Shown piece by piece: positions 18,741 through 31,511 of a DNA stretch of 64,000 nucleotides. Each line of letters begins with the position of its first letter. Position 1 is the first letter of the stretch. A program made the translations under genes and the position numbers. This stretch comes from Comamonadaceae bacterium OS-4 (lineage in GTDB: Bacteria; Pseudomonadota; Gammaproteobacteria; Burkholderiales; Burkholderiaceae_C). The stretch is from positions 434,001 to 498,000 of the forward strand of contig AP026970.1 in assembly GCA_027924025.1 (NCBI GenBank), in the 5' to 3' direction. Below the pieces are notes generated by a model. It did not search any database. It saw only the letters and a list, made by a program, of their open reading frames with translations, and had not been told where the DNA came from.

Positions 18741-20525
18741 ATGGGAAATTTGAAGATTGGCCCCCGGTTGTATGCAGGCTTTGGCGTCTTGTTGCTGTTG
18801 ATATTGCTGGTCGTCGGCTTGGCCTTCAATCGCTTGGCGGCGCTGCAAGGAGCCGCGGAAGTGATTGCGAAAGACTCTCTGCCCAGCGTGCAAGAGGCGA
18901 ATCACCTCAATACCCTGATCTCGGATTTCCGCATTTTTGAAATGCAGCATGCCCTCACCATCGAAGAGGGGGCCAAGCAAGACATTGAAAAAGTGTTGGA
19001 TGCAACACAGGCCAATATCAAAGCGAGCCGCGAGCGCTACGAGCCGCTTATCAGCTCCGATGAGGAAAAGCGTCTGTATGAGGAGTTCGTCAAATTCCGG
19101 ATGAAGTACCTCGATCTTCATAAAGACATCAAAGACTATTCCCGCCGCAACGATGCAACTGGCGCGGCGATGTTGCTCGATGCCGAGTCAAAAGCCATGT
19201 TTGAGCGCTCCAAAGCGACGCTGCAAAAAATAATTGATCTCAACCGGCAAGCTGCGGACACGCAGATTGAGACGGCCGCTGCGACCTACACATCGGCACG
19301 CAACATCTTGGGGGCCTCCTTGCTGTTGGCTTTGGTGTTCGGTGTGGTGATTGCCACCGTCATTACCCGCTCGATCACCCGCCCCTTGGGCCAAGCGCTC
19401 TTGGCTGCAGAGACGGTCTCCAGCGGTAACCTCAGTGAGCGCATCGACAGCACCAGCCAAGACGAAGTGGGCAAACTGTTGCAGGCCATGCAAGGCATGC
19501 AGGACAGCCTGGTGCGCGTCGTGACCCAAGTGCGCCAAGGGTCAGAAGGGGTGGCAAGCGCCAGCTCTGAAATTGCACAAGGCAACCACGATCTCTCCGC
19601 CCGGACGGAGAGCCAAGCCAGCGCCCTGGAAGAAACTGCAGCCAGCATGGAAGAGCTGAACTCGGCGGTGAAACAAAACGCCGACAACGCCCGCCAGGCC
19701 AACCAGCTGGCGACCAACGCCTCCACGGTGGCCGTGCAGGGCGGAGAAGTCGTGGGCCAAGTGGTAGACACCATGAAGGGCATTAACGAAGCCAGCCGCA
19801 AGATCAGCGACATCATCAGCGTGATTGACGGCATCGCCTTCCAGACCAACATCCTGGCCCTCAACGCAGCGGTGGAAGCCGCCCGAGCCGGCGAGCAAGG
19901 CAGGGGCTTCGCGGTGGTGGCCTCCGAGGTTCGCTCCTTGGCGGGCCGCTCGGCCGAAGCGGCCAAAGAAATCAAAATGCTCATCAACGCCAGCGTAGAG
20001 CGGGTGGAGCAAGGCACCGCCCTGGTAGACAAAGCCGGCACCACCATGACAGAAGTGGTGAGCAGCATCCGGCGGGTGACAGACATCATGGGCGAGATCA
20101 GCGCAGCCAGCCATGAGCAGAGCGCGGGTGTCAACCAGATCGGTGAAGCAGTCACCCAGATGGACCAGGCCACGCAGCAAAACGCGGCCCTGGTGGAAGA
20201 GATGGCTGCCGCAGCCAGCAGCCTCAAGAGCCAGGCCAATGACCTGGTGCAGGTGGTGTCGGTGTTCAAGCTTGCCGCGGGGCAGCAGACCCGCACGGTA
20301 TCGGTGCCCTCGATCGCACCGCCCGCACGACCCGCGCCTGCACCCCGCCCCTTGCCCAAACCGGTCAGCAAGCCTGCGCTGCGGCCGCCAGCCAAGCCCG
20401 CCGCATCACGCCCGCCAGCGGCCAAAGCGCCTTCGTCTTTGTCGGCTTCCAAGGTAACGGCCCTGCCGAAGCCGGTAGCTCGGGTCACTCCGGCAGGCGG
20501 CGACGATGATTGGGAAACCTTTTGA
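18741..20525 (+). CDS. Methyl-accepting chemotaxis protein with C-terminal CheR-docking pentapeptide
   Basis: A 594-residue chemoreceptor: TM1 about 11-29, a four-helix periplasmic sensor, TM2 around [19 protein letters not shown], signalling hairpin with the tip [20 protein letters not shown], then a Pro/Ala/Lys-rich linker of about 70 residues ending in DWETF. This matches the xWE(T/S)F pentapeptide that tethers CheR/CheB in enterobacterial Tsr and Tar. An AAGAGGAG site precedes the ATG. The signalling domain is almost identical in sequence to that of the next gene, while the sensor domains differ. The FIST gene upstream may feed into the same pathway, by inference. Confidence 0.92.
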   Translation: MGNLKIGPRLYAGFGVLLLLILLVVGLAFNRLAALQGAAEVIAKDSLPSVQEANHLNTLISDFRIFEMQHALTIEEGAKQDIEKVLDATQANIKASRERYEPLISSDEEKRLYEEFVKFRMKYLDLHKDIKDYSRRNDATGAAMLLDAESKAMFERSKATLQKIIDLNRQAADTQIETAAATYTSARNILGASLLLALVFGVVIATVITRSITRPLGQALLAAETVSSGNLSERIDSTSQDEVGKLLQAMQGMQDSLVRVVTQVRQGSEGVASASSEIAQGNHDLSARTESQASALEETAASMEELNSAVKQNADNARQANQLATNASTVAVQGGEVVGQVVDTMKGINEASRKISDIISVIDGIAFQTNILALNAAVEAARAGEQGRGFAVVASEVRSLAGRSAEAAKEIKMLINASVERVEQGTALVDKAGTTMTEVVSSIRRVTDIMGEISAASHEQSAGVNQIGEAVTQMDQATQQNAALVEEMAAAASSLKSQANDLVQVVSVFKLAAGQQTRTVSVPSIAPPARPAPAPRPLPKPVSKPALRPPAKPAASRPPAAKAPSSLSASKVTALPKPVARVTPAGGDDDWETF

Positions 20526-20545
20526 GCGCAGTGCGCTAGATTTTT
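20525..20545 (+). terminator. Weak intrinsic terminator candidate after first tandem chemoreceptor
   Basis: A short hairpin AGCGC-AGT-GCGCT begins at the stop codon and is followed by AGATTTTT. The stem is only 5 bp, so read-through into the second receptor gene is likely. Confidence 0.35.
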
Positions 20546-20626
20546 CGCCGGCTCGGTCATGAAGACCTGGACTGAACCGGAGTTTCACCCTTTGCGCGTT
20601 GGATGCGCCCTCTGCGGAGAAAGTGA

Positions 20627-22207
20627 ATGAACTTGAACCATCTGGGCATACGCGCTCGCATCACCCTGGGCTTGGCCCTGATTTTGGTCTTGGCTATTCT
20701 GAGTGCGGCCAACTCGCTGTACCGCAATATGTCGGTCAAGTTCGAGTCGGGCGAGGTCGCGACCTCATGGATTCCTGCCATCGAGAACCTCGGCAACATG
20801 AAAGGTTTTGTGGCAGATCACTACCTGCTGGTCAGCGACCGGGTGGGCGGCCGTGACAAGCAAGACCTGGCCACCTTCAACCGCCGGCTCAACGAAAACG
20901 GCGAGGCCTTGCGCAAAGCGACCGAGATCTATGCCGCGACCCTTTTGTCTTATGAGGCGGGCGATCCGCAAGCGGATGCTGAAAAGGCCTTGTTCGCGGA
21001 ATACCAGACGCAACGGGATGCCTATTTCGGGATCGTGAAAGCGGTGCTGGATGGCATGGGCAGCGCCAGTGGTTCAGAAGAAGCGTTAGCCCGTGCCCGC
21101 GACGATTTCGCCGCAAAAGCGCCTGCGGCTTTCCAGCAAACTTTTGGCGCGATGGAGAAGATCCTTAAGTTCAATCTGGACGGCACCGCCAAGGCGGCCC
21201 TCAAGGTGCAGGACACCGTGGCCTCGGCAGAGCGCGCCATGGTGGGTGCCTTGCTGGTGATTGTGCTGGTCGGGGTGCTGTTGATCTGGATGGTGCCTGC
21301 GAGCGTGATTCAACCGGTGCAGCAGGCGATGGAGTTGGCCGGCCGGATTGCCGACGGTGATTTGAGCAGCCGGGTGGCGATCAAAGGTACGGACGAATTG
21401 GGGCGCTTGCTCGGGAGCCTGGAGCAAATGCAGACCAAGCTGGGGCATGTGGTTTCCAAGGTCCGCGAGGGCTCGGAGTCTGTGGCAAGTGCCAGCTCCG
21501 AGATCGCACAAGGCAACCACGACCTGTCAGCCCGGACCGAAAGCCAAGCCAGTGCCCTGGAAGAAACCGCAGCCAGCATGGAAGAGCTGAACTCAGCGGT
21601 CAAACAAAACGCCGACAACGCCCGCCAGGCCAACCAGTTGGCGACCAACGCCTCCACGGTCGCCGTGCAGGGCGGAGAAGTCGTAGGCCAAGTGGTAGAC
21701 ACCATGAATGGCATCAACGAAGCCAGCCGCAAGATCGCCGACATCATCAGCGTCATTGACGGCATCGCCTTCCAGACCAACATCCTGGCCCTCAACGCAG
21801 CGGTGGAAGCCGCCCGTGCCGGCGAGCAGGGCAGAGGCTTTGCCGTGGTGGCCTCAGAGGTTCGCTCCCTGGCGGGCCGCTCAGCCGAAGCGGCCAAAGA
21901 AATCAAAATGCTCATCAACGCCAGCGTAGAGCGGGTGGAGCAAGGCACCGCGCTGGTGGACAAAGCCGGCACCACCATGACAGAAGTGGTGAGCAGCATC
22001 CGGCGGGTGACAGACATCATGGGAGAAATCAGCGCAGCCAGCCACGAGCAGAGCGCGGGTGTCAACCAGATCGGTGAAGCGGTCACCCAGATGGACCAGG
22101 CCACGCAGCAAAACGCGGCCCTGGTGGAAGAGATGGCGGCTGCTGCCAGCAGCCTGAAGAGCCAGGCCACGGATCTCGTTCAGGTGGTGGCGACCTTCCG
22201 GTTATGA
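20627..22207 (+). CDS. Methyl-accepting chemotaxis protein (second tandem copy)
   Basis: A 526-residue chemoreceptor: TM1 about 12-30, a periplasmic four-helix sensor (about 31-204), TM2 around [20 protein letters not shown] and the signalling hairpin with [20 protein letters not shown]. From about residue 280 onward it differs from the preceding receptor at only a handful of positions, yet it stops at VQVVATFRL and lacks the linker and WETF pentapeptide. It would therefore depend on a neighbour in the array for efficient methylation. The sensor domain is unrelated in sequence to its neighbour, so ligand specificity should differ. Confidence 0.92.
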   Translation: MNLNHLGIRARITLGLALILVLAILSAANSLYRNMSVKFESGEVATSWIPAIENLGNMKGFVADHYLLVSDRVGGRDKQDLATFNRRLNENGEALRKATEIYAATLLSYEAGDPQADAEKALFAEYQTQRDAYFGIVKAVLDGMGSASGSEEALARARDDFAAKAPAAFQQTFGAMEKILKFNLDGTAKAALKVQDTVASAERAMVGALLVIVLVGVLLIWMVPASVIQPVQQAMELAGRIADGDLSSRVAIKGTDELGRLLGSLEQMQTKLGHVVSKVREGSESVASASSEIAQGNHDLSARTESQASALEETAASMEELNSAVKQNADNARQANQLATNASTVAVQGGEVVGQVVDTMNGINEASRKIADIISVIDGIAFQTNILALNAAVEAARAGEQGRGFAVVASEVRSLAGRSAEAAKEIKMLINASVERVEQGTALVDKAGTTMTEVVSSIRRVTDIMGEISAASHEQSAGVNQIGEAVTQMDQATQQNAALVEEMAAAASSLKSQATDLVQVVATFRL

Positions 22208-22208
22208 G

Positions 22209-22268
22209 TCAAATCGGCTGCTGGCGCAGGTAATATCTGCGCGATTAGCTATCAATTCAGTAGCAAAT
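22209..22268 (+). repeat. Dispersed palindromic repeat, copy 3 (after second tandem chemoreceptor)
   Basis: It contains GGCTGCTGGCGCAGGTAATA, then TCTGCGCGATTAGCTATC, then TCAGTAGCAAA. The GCGCAG/CTGCGC stem and the GCTA...TAGC stem are both present. It lies just 3' of the chemoreceptor stop and upstream of the hairpin at 22274, so it is part of the 3' untranslated region of that gene. Confidence 0.8.
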
Positions 22269-22273
22269 TAAAA

Positions 22274-22296
22274 GGGGCCCGAGGGCCCCATTTGTT
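22274..22296. terminator. Intrinsic terminator candidate between chemoreceptor and tgt
   Basis: A GC-only hairpin GGGGCC-CGAG-GGCCCC (22274-22289) is preceded by an A run and followed by ATTTGTTT. It lies between convergent genes and could stop transcription from both sides. Confidence 0.7.
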
Positions 22297-22315
22297 TATG
22301 CCGCCTGGCACAGGC

Positions 22316-23557
<1,242 letters not shown>

Positions 23558-24640
23558 TCAAGCGCGGCGTTTCAGCAGCATGGAGTCGCCATAGCTGAAG
23601 AAGCGGTAGCCGCGGGCAATCGCGTCGCGGTACAGGCCCATCACGTGGTCGTAACCGGTGAAGGCGCTGACCAGCATCATCAGGCTGCTCTTGGGGAGGT
23701 GGAAGTTGGTCACCAGCACATCGACCAGCTTGAACTCAAAGCCGGGGGTGATGAAGATGTTGGTGTCGCCACTGGCTACACCTGTCTTGGCCCAGCTCTC
23801 CAGTGTGCGCACACTGGTGGTGCCCACCGCCACAATACGCCCGCCTCGCGCCTTGCAAGCAGCAATGGCTTCTTGCGTTTCGAGCGGCACGTTGTACCAC
23901 TCACTGTGCATCTGGTGCTCGGCGATGTTCTCGGTTTTGACCGGCTGGAAAGTGCCCGCACCCACGTGTAGCGTTACGTGTGCGCGCTGTACCCCCACGG
24001 CATCGAGCTGCGCGAACACACCTTCGTCAAAGTGCAAGGCGGCTGTAGGCGCGGCCACAGCGCCGGGGTTCTTGGCAAACACGGTCTGGTAGCGCTGCAC
24101 ATCCTCCGGTGAGTCGCTGTGGGTGATGTAGGGCGGCAGGGGCACATGGCCGTGGCGCTCCATCAGGGTGTAGGGGTCGTCGCCGCGGTCGTTGCTGAGC
24201 ACAAAGCGGTAAATCGGCCCATCCACATTTGGCCAACGACCCAACAGGGTGGCGCAGAGGCCGTCTTCCTGGCCGGGGGCACAGGTCATCTTGATGGTGG
24301 CGCCCACCTCCGGTTTTTTGCTGACCCGCATGTGGGCTGCCACCTGGTTGCCGCCCAGCACCCGCTCGATCAGCAGTTCTACCTTGCCGCCGGTGGTTTT
24401 TTCGCCGAAGAGGCGGGCGTTGATGACCTTGGTGTCGTTGAACACCAGCAGATCGCCCGCACGCAACAGGCCCGGAAGGTCTTTGAAGATGCGGTCTACG
24501 GACACATCGCCCGTGCCGTCCAGCAAACGGGAGCCACTGCGTTCTGCGGCGGGGTGTTGGGCGATCAGCGCTTCGGGGAGTTCAAAGTCGAAGTCGCTGA
24601 GGGTGAAGACGCGTTGCGCGTCAGGGGAAGGCAAAGACAT
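23558..24640 (-). CDS. queA: S-adenosylmethionine:tRNA ribosyltransferase-isomerase
   Basis: A 360-residue enzyme that transfers the ribosyl part of SAM to preQ1-tRNA, forming epoxyqueuosine. Recognisable motifs are LPEALIAQHPAAERSGSRLL, LVFNDTKVINARLFG, GHVPLPPYI, PGAVAAPTAALHF, HVTLHVGAGTFQPV and TNFHLPKSSLMMLVSAF. The length fits the family. It is transcribed away from the transglutaminase-like gene's 3' end and leads the queA-tgt operon. The ribosome site is weak. The 90-base gap upstream (24641-24730) holds its promoter region but no further gene. Confidence 0.95.
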   Translation of the reverse strand: MSLPSPDAQRVFTLSDFDFELPEALIAQHPAAERSGSRLLDGTGDVSVDRIFKDLPGLLRAGDLLVFNDTKVINARLFGEKTTGGKVELLIERVLGGNQVAAHMRVSKKPEVGATIKMTCAPGQEDGLCATLLGRWPNVDGPIYRFVLSNDRGDDPYTLMERHGHVPLPPYITHSDSPEDVQRYQTVFAKNPGAVAAPTAALHFDEGVFAQLDAVGVQRAHVTLHVGAGTFQPVKTENIAEHQMHSEWYNVPLETQEAIAACKARGGRIVAVGTTSVRTLESWAKTGVASGDTNIFITPGFEFKLVDVLVTNFHLPKSSLMMLVSAFTGYDHVMGLYRDAIARGYRFFSYGDSMLLKRRA

Positions 24641-24730
24641 GGTGCTTGAGGGCCGGACGGGCCCGTTCCAAGGAATAAAACAGGCCCTGATTTTCCCACA
24701 GGCTGGCGCCGTCCTGCCTTTGCCGGTGAC

Positions 24731-25357
24731 TCAGCCCTGCAGCGTGAGCTCGCGGTAGTGGCACAGTGCTTCGGTGGTGAGCTTCACATAGGCCTGCTCG
24801 TTGGCGGCGATGTGCCGCTCCATCCAGCGGGCGCCAGCCAGTGTCTCCTGCAGCCAGATCCGGTCTTTGCCGAAACCCGGTTGCACATGGCTCAAGGGGG
24901 CGGTGATGGCGATGGCATCAAAGGGCCCCCACAGAAAGGCCGGCGCTTCTTCTCCGTGCCAGGCGTATCCGTTGGCTTTCGCGTACAGGTGGTTGTGGCC
25001 GAAGGTCAGGTCAATCAATTCCTTGGGCTCGCCCTGGGTGGACTCTATCCAGCAGTGATAGGCGCCGCCTTCTTTGGCTCCGAAGGCGTGGTCCTCGTTC
25101 ATCACAATGAGTTTGCCGTTGCCAGCGTCAATCGCCGCATGGCCGGCTACCGGCCGATAGTCGCGCCCGGAGGCAATGCTCGCGAGGTTGGAGCCCACGA
25201 CGGCAAAGGCGTGACACAGCGAATAGAAGTTGTGTGGAAACCAGTGCCCTACGCTGTGCCGCACGCCGGCGGCTACCGCCTCTTGCCAGCGGCGCTCATG
25301 GTCTGCGGAGCCAGTGATCGGTCGGGAGCGTTCGGTGTCGCACAAAGAAAAGGCCAT
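24731..25357 (-). CDS. Papain/transglutaminase-like fold protein, DUF2026-like
   Basis: A 208-residue cytosolic protein. A Cys in NFYSLCHAFAVVGS, a His in AYHCWIES and an Asp in ELIDLTF are spaced like the Cys-His-Asp triad of papain- or transglutaminase-fold enzymes. I believe this matches the DUF2026 group but cannot confirm it. The only ATG that gives the full frame (25355-25357) lies inside the stem of the terminator of the Bug gene upstream. The true start may therefore be a downstream non-ATG codon such as the TTG at residue 5, or the gene may be translated from its own transcript. No substrate can be named. Confidence 0.6.
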   Translation of the reverse strand: MAFSLCDTERSRPITGSADHERRWQEAVAAGVRHSVGHWFPHNFYSLCHAFAVVGSNLASIASGRDYRPVAGHAAIDAGNGKLIVMNEDHAFGAKEGGAYHCWIESTQGEPKELIDLTFGHNHLYAKANGYAWHGEEAPAFLWGPFDAIAITAPLSHVQPGFGKDRIWLQETLAGARWMERHIAANEQAYVKLTTEALCHYRELTLQG

Positions 25358-25379
25358 GCCGTGTTATCGGCATGGCCTT
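25341..25379 (-). terminator. Intrinsic terminator of the second Bug receptor gene
   Basis: A 12-bp stem AAGGCCATGCCG / CGGCATGGCCTT (25350-25361 and 25368-25379) with a 6-base loop. On the minus strand it is followed by TTTCTTTG. It lies downstream of the stop codon at 25410 and its stem contains the start codon of the next gene. Confidence 0.85.
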
Positions 25380-25409
25380 GGGCTTCTGAAACTGCAGCAG
25401 GGGGCTCAG

Positions 25410-26393
25410 TTACTCGACCTTGGCGCCGGAGGCCTGCACGATGCCCTTCCACTTGGCGTAGTCTGCTTTCAGCAGGTTGCCGAATTGCTCGGGCTTCATG
25501 GCCTGCGGCTCTGCGCCCTGGGCGTGGATGGCTTCTTTGAATTCAGGCTTGGCCAGCAGCTCGTTGACCTTGCTGTTCACCAGCGTGACCACATTGGCAG
25601 GTGTGCCGGCGGGCATGAAGAGGCCGTACCAGGTGCTCACATCAAAGTCTTTGTAGCCGGACTCGGCGACTGTCGGCACATCCGGCAGCGAGGTGCTGCG
25701 GGCCGCAGAGGTTACGGCCAATGCGCGCAGTTTGCCGGCCTTGATCTGGGCAATTGCAGAGGGCACGGACGACACCAACAAATCCACATTGCCGGCCAGT
25801 GCGTCCATCAATGCCGGGTTGGAGCCTTTGTAGGGGATGTGGCGGATATCGACCTTGGCAGCCTTTTCGAACAGGTTGCCCGCGAGGTGAATAGTGGTGC
25901 CGTTACCGGGCGAGCCGTAGGTGATGGTGTCGGGTGCGGCTTTGGCAGCGGCGACCACGTCGGCCAATGTCTTGAACCTGGAGTTGGCGGCGGTGGCAAT
26001 CACGACCGGGGTGTAGGCCACATGGGCCACGGGCACCAGGTCTTTGGTCGGGTCCCAAGGCAGGTTGCCATAGAGCCAGGGGGCCACGACCAGGTTGTCT
26101 TTCTGGCCCATGACCATGTCATAGCCCGTGGGGGCGGCCTTGATGGCCTCGGCAATGCCGATGGTGCCGCCGGCGCCAGCCTTGTTGTCGGGTACCACGG
26201 TCCACTGGAAGTTTTCGGTCAGTCTGTTGGCGACCAAGCGGGACAGGATGTCGGTGCCGCCTCCGGGCGGGAAGGGTATGACCAGGCGGATGGGCTTGGA
26301 CGGGTAGGCCGCGGTTTGGGCGTAAGTGGGGGCGCTGATAGCGCTGCCCAGCAGGGTGGCCACGACGGCCAGCGGTGCAATCCATTGTTTCAT
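25410..26393 (-). CDS. Bug-family tripartite tricarboxylate transporter substrate-binding protein
   Basis: A 327-residue periplasmic receptor. A Sec signal peptide (MKQWIAPLAVVATLLGSAIS to about residue 25) precedes YPSKPIRLVIPFPPGGGTDI, the classic Bug start. Further hallmarks are DNKAGAGGTIGIAEAIKA, TYGSPGNGTTIHLAG and RHIPYKGSNPALMDALAG. ATG 26393 has a GAGGAG site. The frame remains open far upstream but that part is antisense to recG. It is divergent from recG with only 69 bases between the starts, and no transport partners are nearby, so it is an orphan receptor. Confidence 0.92.
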   Translation of the reverse strand: MKQWIAPLAVVATLLGSAISAPTYAQTAAYPSKPIRLVIPFPPGGGTDILSRLVANRLTENFQWTVVPDNKAGAGGTIGIAEAIKAAPTGYDMVMGQKDNLVVAPWLYGNLPWDPTKDLVPVAHVAYTPVVIATAANSRFKTLADVVAAAKAAPDTITYGSPGNGTTIHLAGNLFEKAAKVDIRHIPYKGSNPALMDALAGNVDLLVSSVPSAIAQIKAGKLRALAVTSAARSTSLPDVPTVAESGYKDFDVSTWYGLFMPAGTPANVVTLVNSKVNELLAKPEFKEAIHAQGAEPQAMKPEQFGNLLKADYAKWKGIVQASGAKVE

Positions 26394-26462
26394 GTGTACT
26401 CCTCGGTGACTGAGCCTGCGCTGGTAGGCAAACACCCCAGTGTAGTGCGGCACAATGCGCCC

Positions 26463-28565
<2,103 letters not shown>

Positions 28566-28603
28566 TGGGGCCTTGTGTCATCGTGGCCCGTTAACATCGC
28601 TGC

Positions 28604-29557
28604 ATGAGTGGACAAATGGATTGGATCTTGTGGAGTGTGGGGGCGATCTTCGTGCTGTCGATCGCGGCTTACCTCTATGCCGAGTTGCAGGCCTTTTGGA
28701 TGCGCACCGCGGTCACCAAAATCCCCGGAGGCCAGCGCTTTGAGGCCCATGAGTTCAGCGTCGACATGCTGCGCCGGGCGGGCAAGATACGGGTCAAGGG
28801 GCGCAAAGCCACCTACCACCAGAAGGCTCGCGAAGGCCAGACCGAGATGGAAAAGCAGGGCGCGCTGGATGTGACCTTTGATGCCCTCGGGTTGCGGATT
28901 GAACTCGCCCGCATGGTGCGCACCCTCAGCAACCCCAAGCCGGGCCAGGAGGCCACCGAGCCCTCCGGCTGGCACAGCCTGGCATTTCTGGCAACCGAAG
29001 AAGATGCAGAGCTGCGCCTGGCACCCCTGCCGAGCAAGGTGGCCGACGAGTTCGTCACCTTTGCCAAGCAAATTCAGCTGTGGGTAGAGCGCTTGGAGCA
29101 TCAGCGCCAAGCGCGCCTGGATGCGGAAGAAGCGGCCAAGCGCGAGGCCGAGGAGGCTGCCGCGGCCAAAGCGGCCCTCAAGGCCAAAGGCAAGGTCAAC
29201 GCCATGTCACCCGACGAGCAAATCGCCCAGTGGCGGCGAGTGGCGGGCTTTACCGGGACCACCAGTGAAGTGGGTCTGGATGGCAAGGGCGGGATTGAGT
29301 GGTTTATTGACCTCGACGCGACGGGCCGCATCACCTTGCATTCGGGCAAGCAGACGGCCCACACGACGCTGCGGGGTGCCACCGTGACCTCTTTGGGCGG
29401 CGAGCTCGAAATCAATGTGCTGGACGCCGAAGGGCACCCGGACCCCCACTCCTTCCGGGTGCTGAAAAATACGCCGCCCGATGTGCGCCGCGCCTGGAAA
29501 GAGCGCATGGAAATTCTGCGCGACAGCCTCAAGAAAATGGTGCCCGCCACGACCTGA
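28604..29557 (+). CDS. Unknown single-pass membrane protein with coiled coil
   Basis: I do not recognise the family. The 317-residue protein has one N-terminal TM (ILWSVGAIFVLSIAAYLYAEL, about 8-28). A soluble region has a strand-rich part (about 40-130), then a charged Ala/Glu/Lys coiled coil (about 165-205, AAKREAEEAAAAKAALKAKG), then a second strand-rich domain of about 110 residues (WFIDLDATGRITLHSG). No catalytic motif is evident. ATG 28604 or 28616 may start it. It lies 38 bases after recG and 13 bases before an EamA transporter, so it is probably cotranscribed with one or both. Confidence 0.65.
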   Translation: MSGQMDWILWSVGAIFVLSIAAYLYAELQAFWMRTAVTKIPGGQRFEAHEFSVDMLRRAGKIRVKGRKATYHQKAREGQTEMEKQGALDVTFDALGLRIELARMVRTLSNPKPGQEATEPSGWHSLAFLATEEDAELRLAPLPSKVADEFVTFAKQIQLWVERLEHQRQARLDAEEAAKREAEEAAAAKAALKAKGKVNAMSPDEQIAQWRRVAGFTGTTSEVGLDGKGGIEWFIDLDATGRITLHSGKQTAHTTLRGATVTSLGGELEINVLDAEGHPDPHSFRVLKNTPPDVRRAWKERMEILRDSLKKMVPATT

Positions 29558-29570
29558 CGTCGGTGGGCTG

Positions 29571-30473
29571 ATGTCACACACTATGGTTCAAACAATGGTT
29601 GGGCGCTGGCAAGCGCTGCAGGGCAATACCCGCGGGGTTTTGCTGGTCATCATGGCGATGTTGTGCTGGTCTGTGCTGGACGCCTGCAACAAGCAACTCA
29701 TGGCCCAAGGGCTGGTGCCCAAACAGGTGCTGTTTTTGCAAGCGTCCATCGTCCTGTGCATGCTGATGCCCGTGTGGGTGGCGACAAAGGGGCGGGTGGT
29801 GCGCAGTCGCAAGCCCCTGATTCATCTGCTGCGGGCGGGCTTCATCGTCACCTCTGCGTGGTGCGCCGCCTATGCAGTCTCGCATTTGCCGCTCGCGGAG
29901 GCGAGTGCCTTTTTGATGACCGGCTCCCTCTTCATGTTGCCCTTGGGTGTGTTCTTTTTGGGGGAGAAGCCGCATTGGCTGCGCTGGACTGGCGTGGCGG
30001 TTGGCTTCGGCGGGGTGCTGGTGATTTTGCAGCCGGGCGCGGGTGCCTTTCATCCCGCGGCATTGGTGGCTTTGCTCGGTGCGCTCATGGAGTCGATGCT
30101 GGGCATCGTCTTGAAAAAATACTCGGGCACCGAGCACCCGATCGCGGTACTGACCTGGAGCCAGGTGGCGTGTTGGCTCACCTTCGGGCTCTTCACCGGC
30201 TTTGCACTTCCTGTAGTGCCCGCGAATTTGTGGCCCCTGTTACCAGTGGTGGGCATGGCTGCGGCGGGGATTTACCTCGGCTATTTTTTCGCCTACCGGG
30301 CCGGCGATGCGTCGGCGGTGGAGGCGGGTAGTTTCTCTTTGCTGTTGTTCAGCCCTGCGCTGGGCGCGGTGTTTTTTGCGGAGACGCCGGATGCTGCGTT
30401 TTGGAGCGGAGCGGGTCTTTTGGTCTGCGGTATTGCGCTGGTCATCATCGAGCCCAAGGGCCATGCCCATTGA
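29571..30473 (+). CDS. EamA/DMT-family transporter
   Basis: A 300-residue inner-membrane protein with ten predicted helices in two EamA repeats. The first repeat begins GVLLVIMAMLCWSVLDACNK and the second includes LVALLGALMESMLGIVLKKY and AAGIYLGYFFAYRAGDASAV. DMT exporters move amino acids, nucleosides or other metabolites outward; the substrate cannot be told. ATG 29571 (MSHTM) or ATG 29583 are both plausible starts; the longer open frame overlaps the previous gene. It is followed by oxyR after a 62-base gap. Confidence 0.85.
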   Translation: MSHTMVQTMVGRWQALQGNTRGVLLVIMAMLCWSVLDACNKQLMAQGLVPKQVLFLQASIVLCMLMPVWVATKGRVVRSRKPLIHLLRAGFIVTSAWCAAYAVSHLPLAEASAFLMTGSLFMLPLGVFFLGEKPHWLRWTGVAVGFGGVLVILQPGAGAFHPAALVALLGALMESMLGIVLKKYSGTEHPIAVLTWSQVACWLTFGLFTGFALPVVPANLWPLLPVVGMAAAGIYLGYFFAYRAGDASAVEAGSFSLLLFSPALGAVFFAETPDAAFWSGAGLLVCGIALVIIEPKGHAH

Positions 30474-30535
30474 GCGGCGGCATTGATCCAGACTATCGGC
30501 CGTGGCATCATGGTTGACGATTAGGAGGCGACGTT

Positions 30536-31507
30536 ATGACGCTGACAGAACTGAAATACATTGTGGCGGTGGCCCGTGAGCGCCATTTCGGCAAGGCAGC
30601 GGATGCCTGCTTTGTCTCGCAGCCCACACTTTCCGTCGCGGTCAAAAAGCTCGAAGAGGAGCTGGACTGCAAGCTGTTTGAGCGCAGCGCCAACGAGGTG
30701 ACGGTGACCCCTCTCGGCGAAGAAATCGTCCGGCAGGCCCAGAGTGTGCTGGAGCAGGCGGCCAACATCAAAGACATCGCCAAGCGTGGCAAAGACCCTT
30801 TGGCGGGCCCCCTCAAATTGGGGGTGATTTATACGATTGCGCCTTACCTGCTGCCGGCTTTGGTGCGGCAAGTCATCACCAAGAGCCCCCAGATGCCCTT
30901 GGTGCTGCAAGAAAACTTCACGGTGAAGCTGCTCGAGATGCTCCGCACCGGAGAGATCGACTGCGCCATTCTGGCCGAGCCTTTTCCGGATACCGGGCTG
31001 GCGCTCGCGCCGCTGTATGACGAGCCCTTCTATGCGGCAGTACCCGCAGGACACGCACTCGCCAAGCAAAGCTCGGTCACGGCGGAGCAACTCAAAAGCG
31101 AAACCATGTTGCTGCTCGGCAATGGCCACTGCTTTCGCGACCACGTGTTGGAGGTCTGCCCCGAGTTCGCACGTTTTTCCAGCGATGCAGAGGGTATTCG
31201 CAAGAGTTTTGAGGGCTCGTCGCTGGAGACCATCAAGCACATGGTGGCTGCAGGCATGGGCATGACCTTGGTGCCGCGCCTGAGTGTGCCCAAAGAGGCG
31301 CTGGAGCCCAAAAAACGGGGTGCAGAGCCCGCGTTCGTCACCTACCTGCCGGTCCTGGATGCCAAGCCCGATGGCAGCCCGCTGCCGCCGCCCATGCGCC
31401 GGGTGGTGCTGGCCTGGCGCCGCAGCTTCACCCGGTACGAGGCCATCGCGGCTTTGCGCAATGCCATCTACAGTTGTGAGCTGCCGGGTGTGACCCGCTT
31501 GTCTTGA
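30536..31507 (+). CDS. oxyR: Hydrogen peroxide-inducible LysR-type regulator OxyR
   Basis: A 323-residue LysR regulator. The winged HTH is at about 1-60 ([20 protein letters not shown]). The redox sensor has Cys199 and Cys208 in the [12 protein letters not shown] segment, at the same residue numbers as the disulfide pair of E. coli OxyR. It should activate peroxide defence genes on disulfide formation. An AGGAGG site lies 6 bases before the ATG. No catalase or ahpC is in the window. It stands downstream of recG and just before ubiA, separated from it by a dispersed repeat. Confidence 0.95.
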   Translation: MTLTELKYIVAVARERHFGKAADACFVSQPTLSVAVKKLEEELDCKLFERSANEVTVTPLGEEIVRQAQSVLEQAANIKDIAKRGKDPLAGPLKLGVIYTIAPYLLPALVRQVITKSPQMPLVLQENFTVKLLEMLRTGEIDCAILAEPFPDTGLALAPLYDEPFYAAVPAGHALAKQSSVTAEQLKSETMLLLGNGHCFRDHVLEVCPEFARFSSDAEGIRKSFEGSSLETIKHMVAAGMGMTLVPRLSVPKEALEPKKRGAEPAFVTYLPVLDAKPDGSPLPPPMRRVVLAWRRSFTRYEAIAALRNAIYSCELPGVTRLS

Positions 31508-31511
31508 ATGG

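Noticed and set aside
25230..26462. Upstream in-frame extension of recG by about 400 codons
   Set aside because: It is antisense to the Bug receptor gene; RecG reaches its normal length from ATG 26463.
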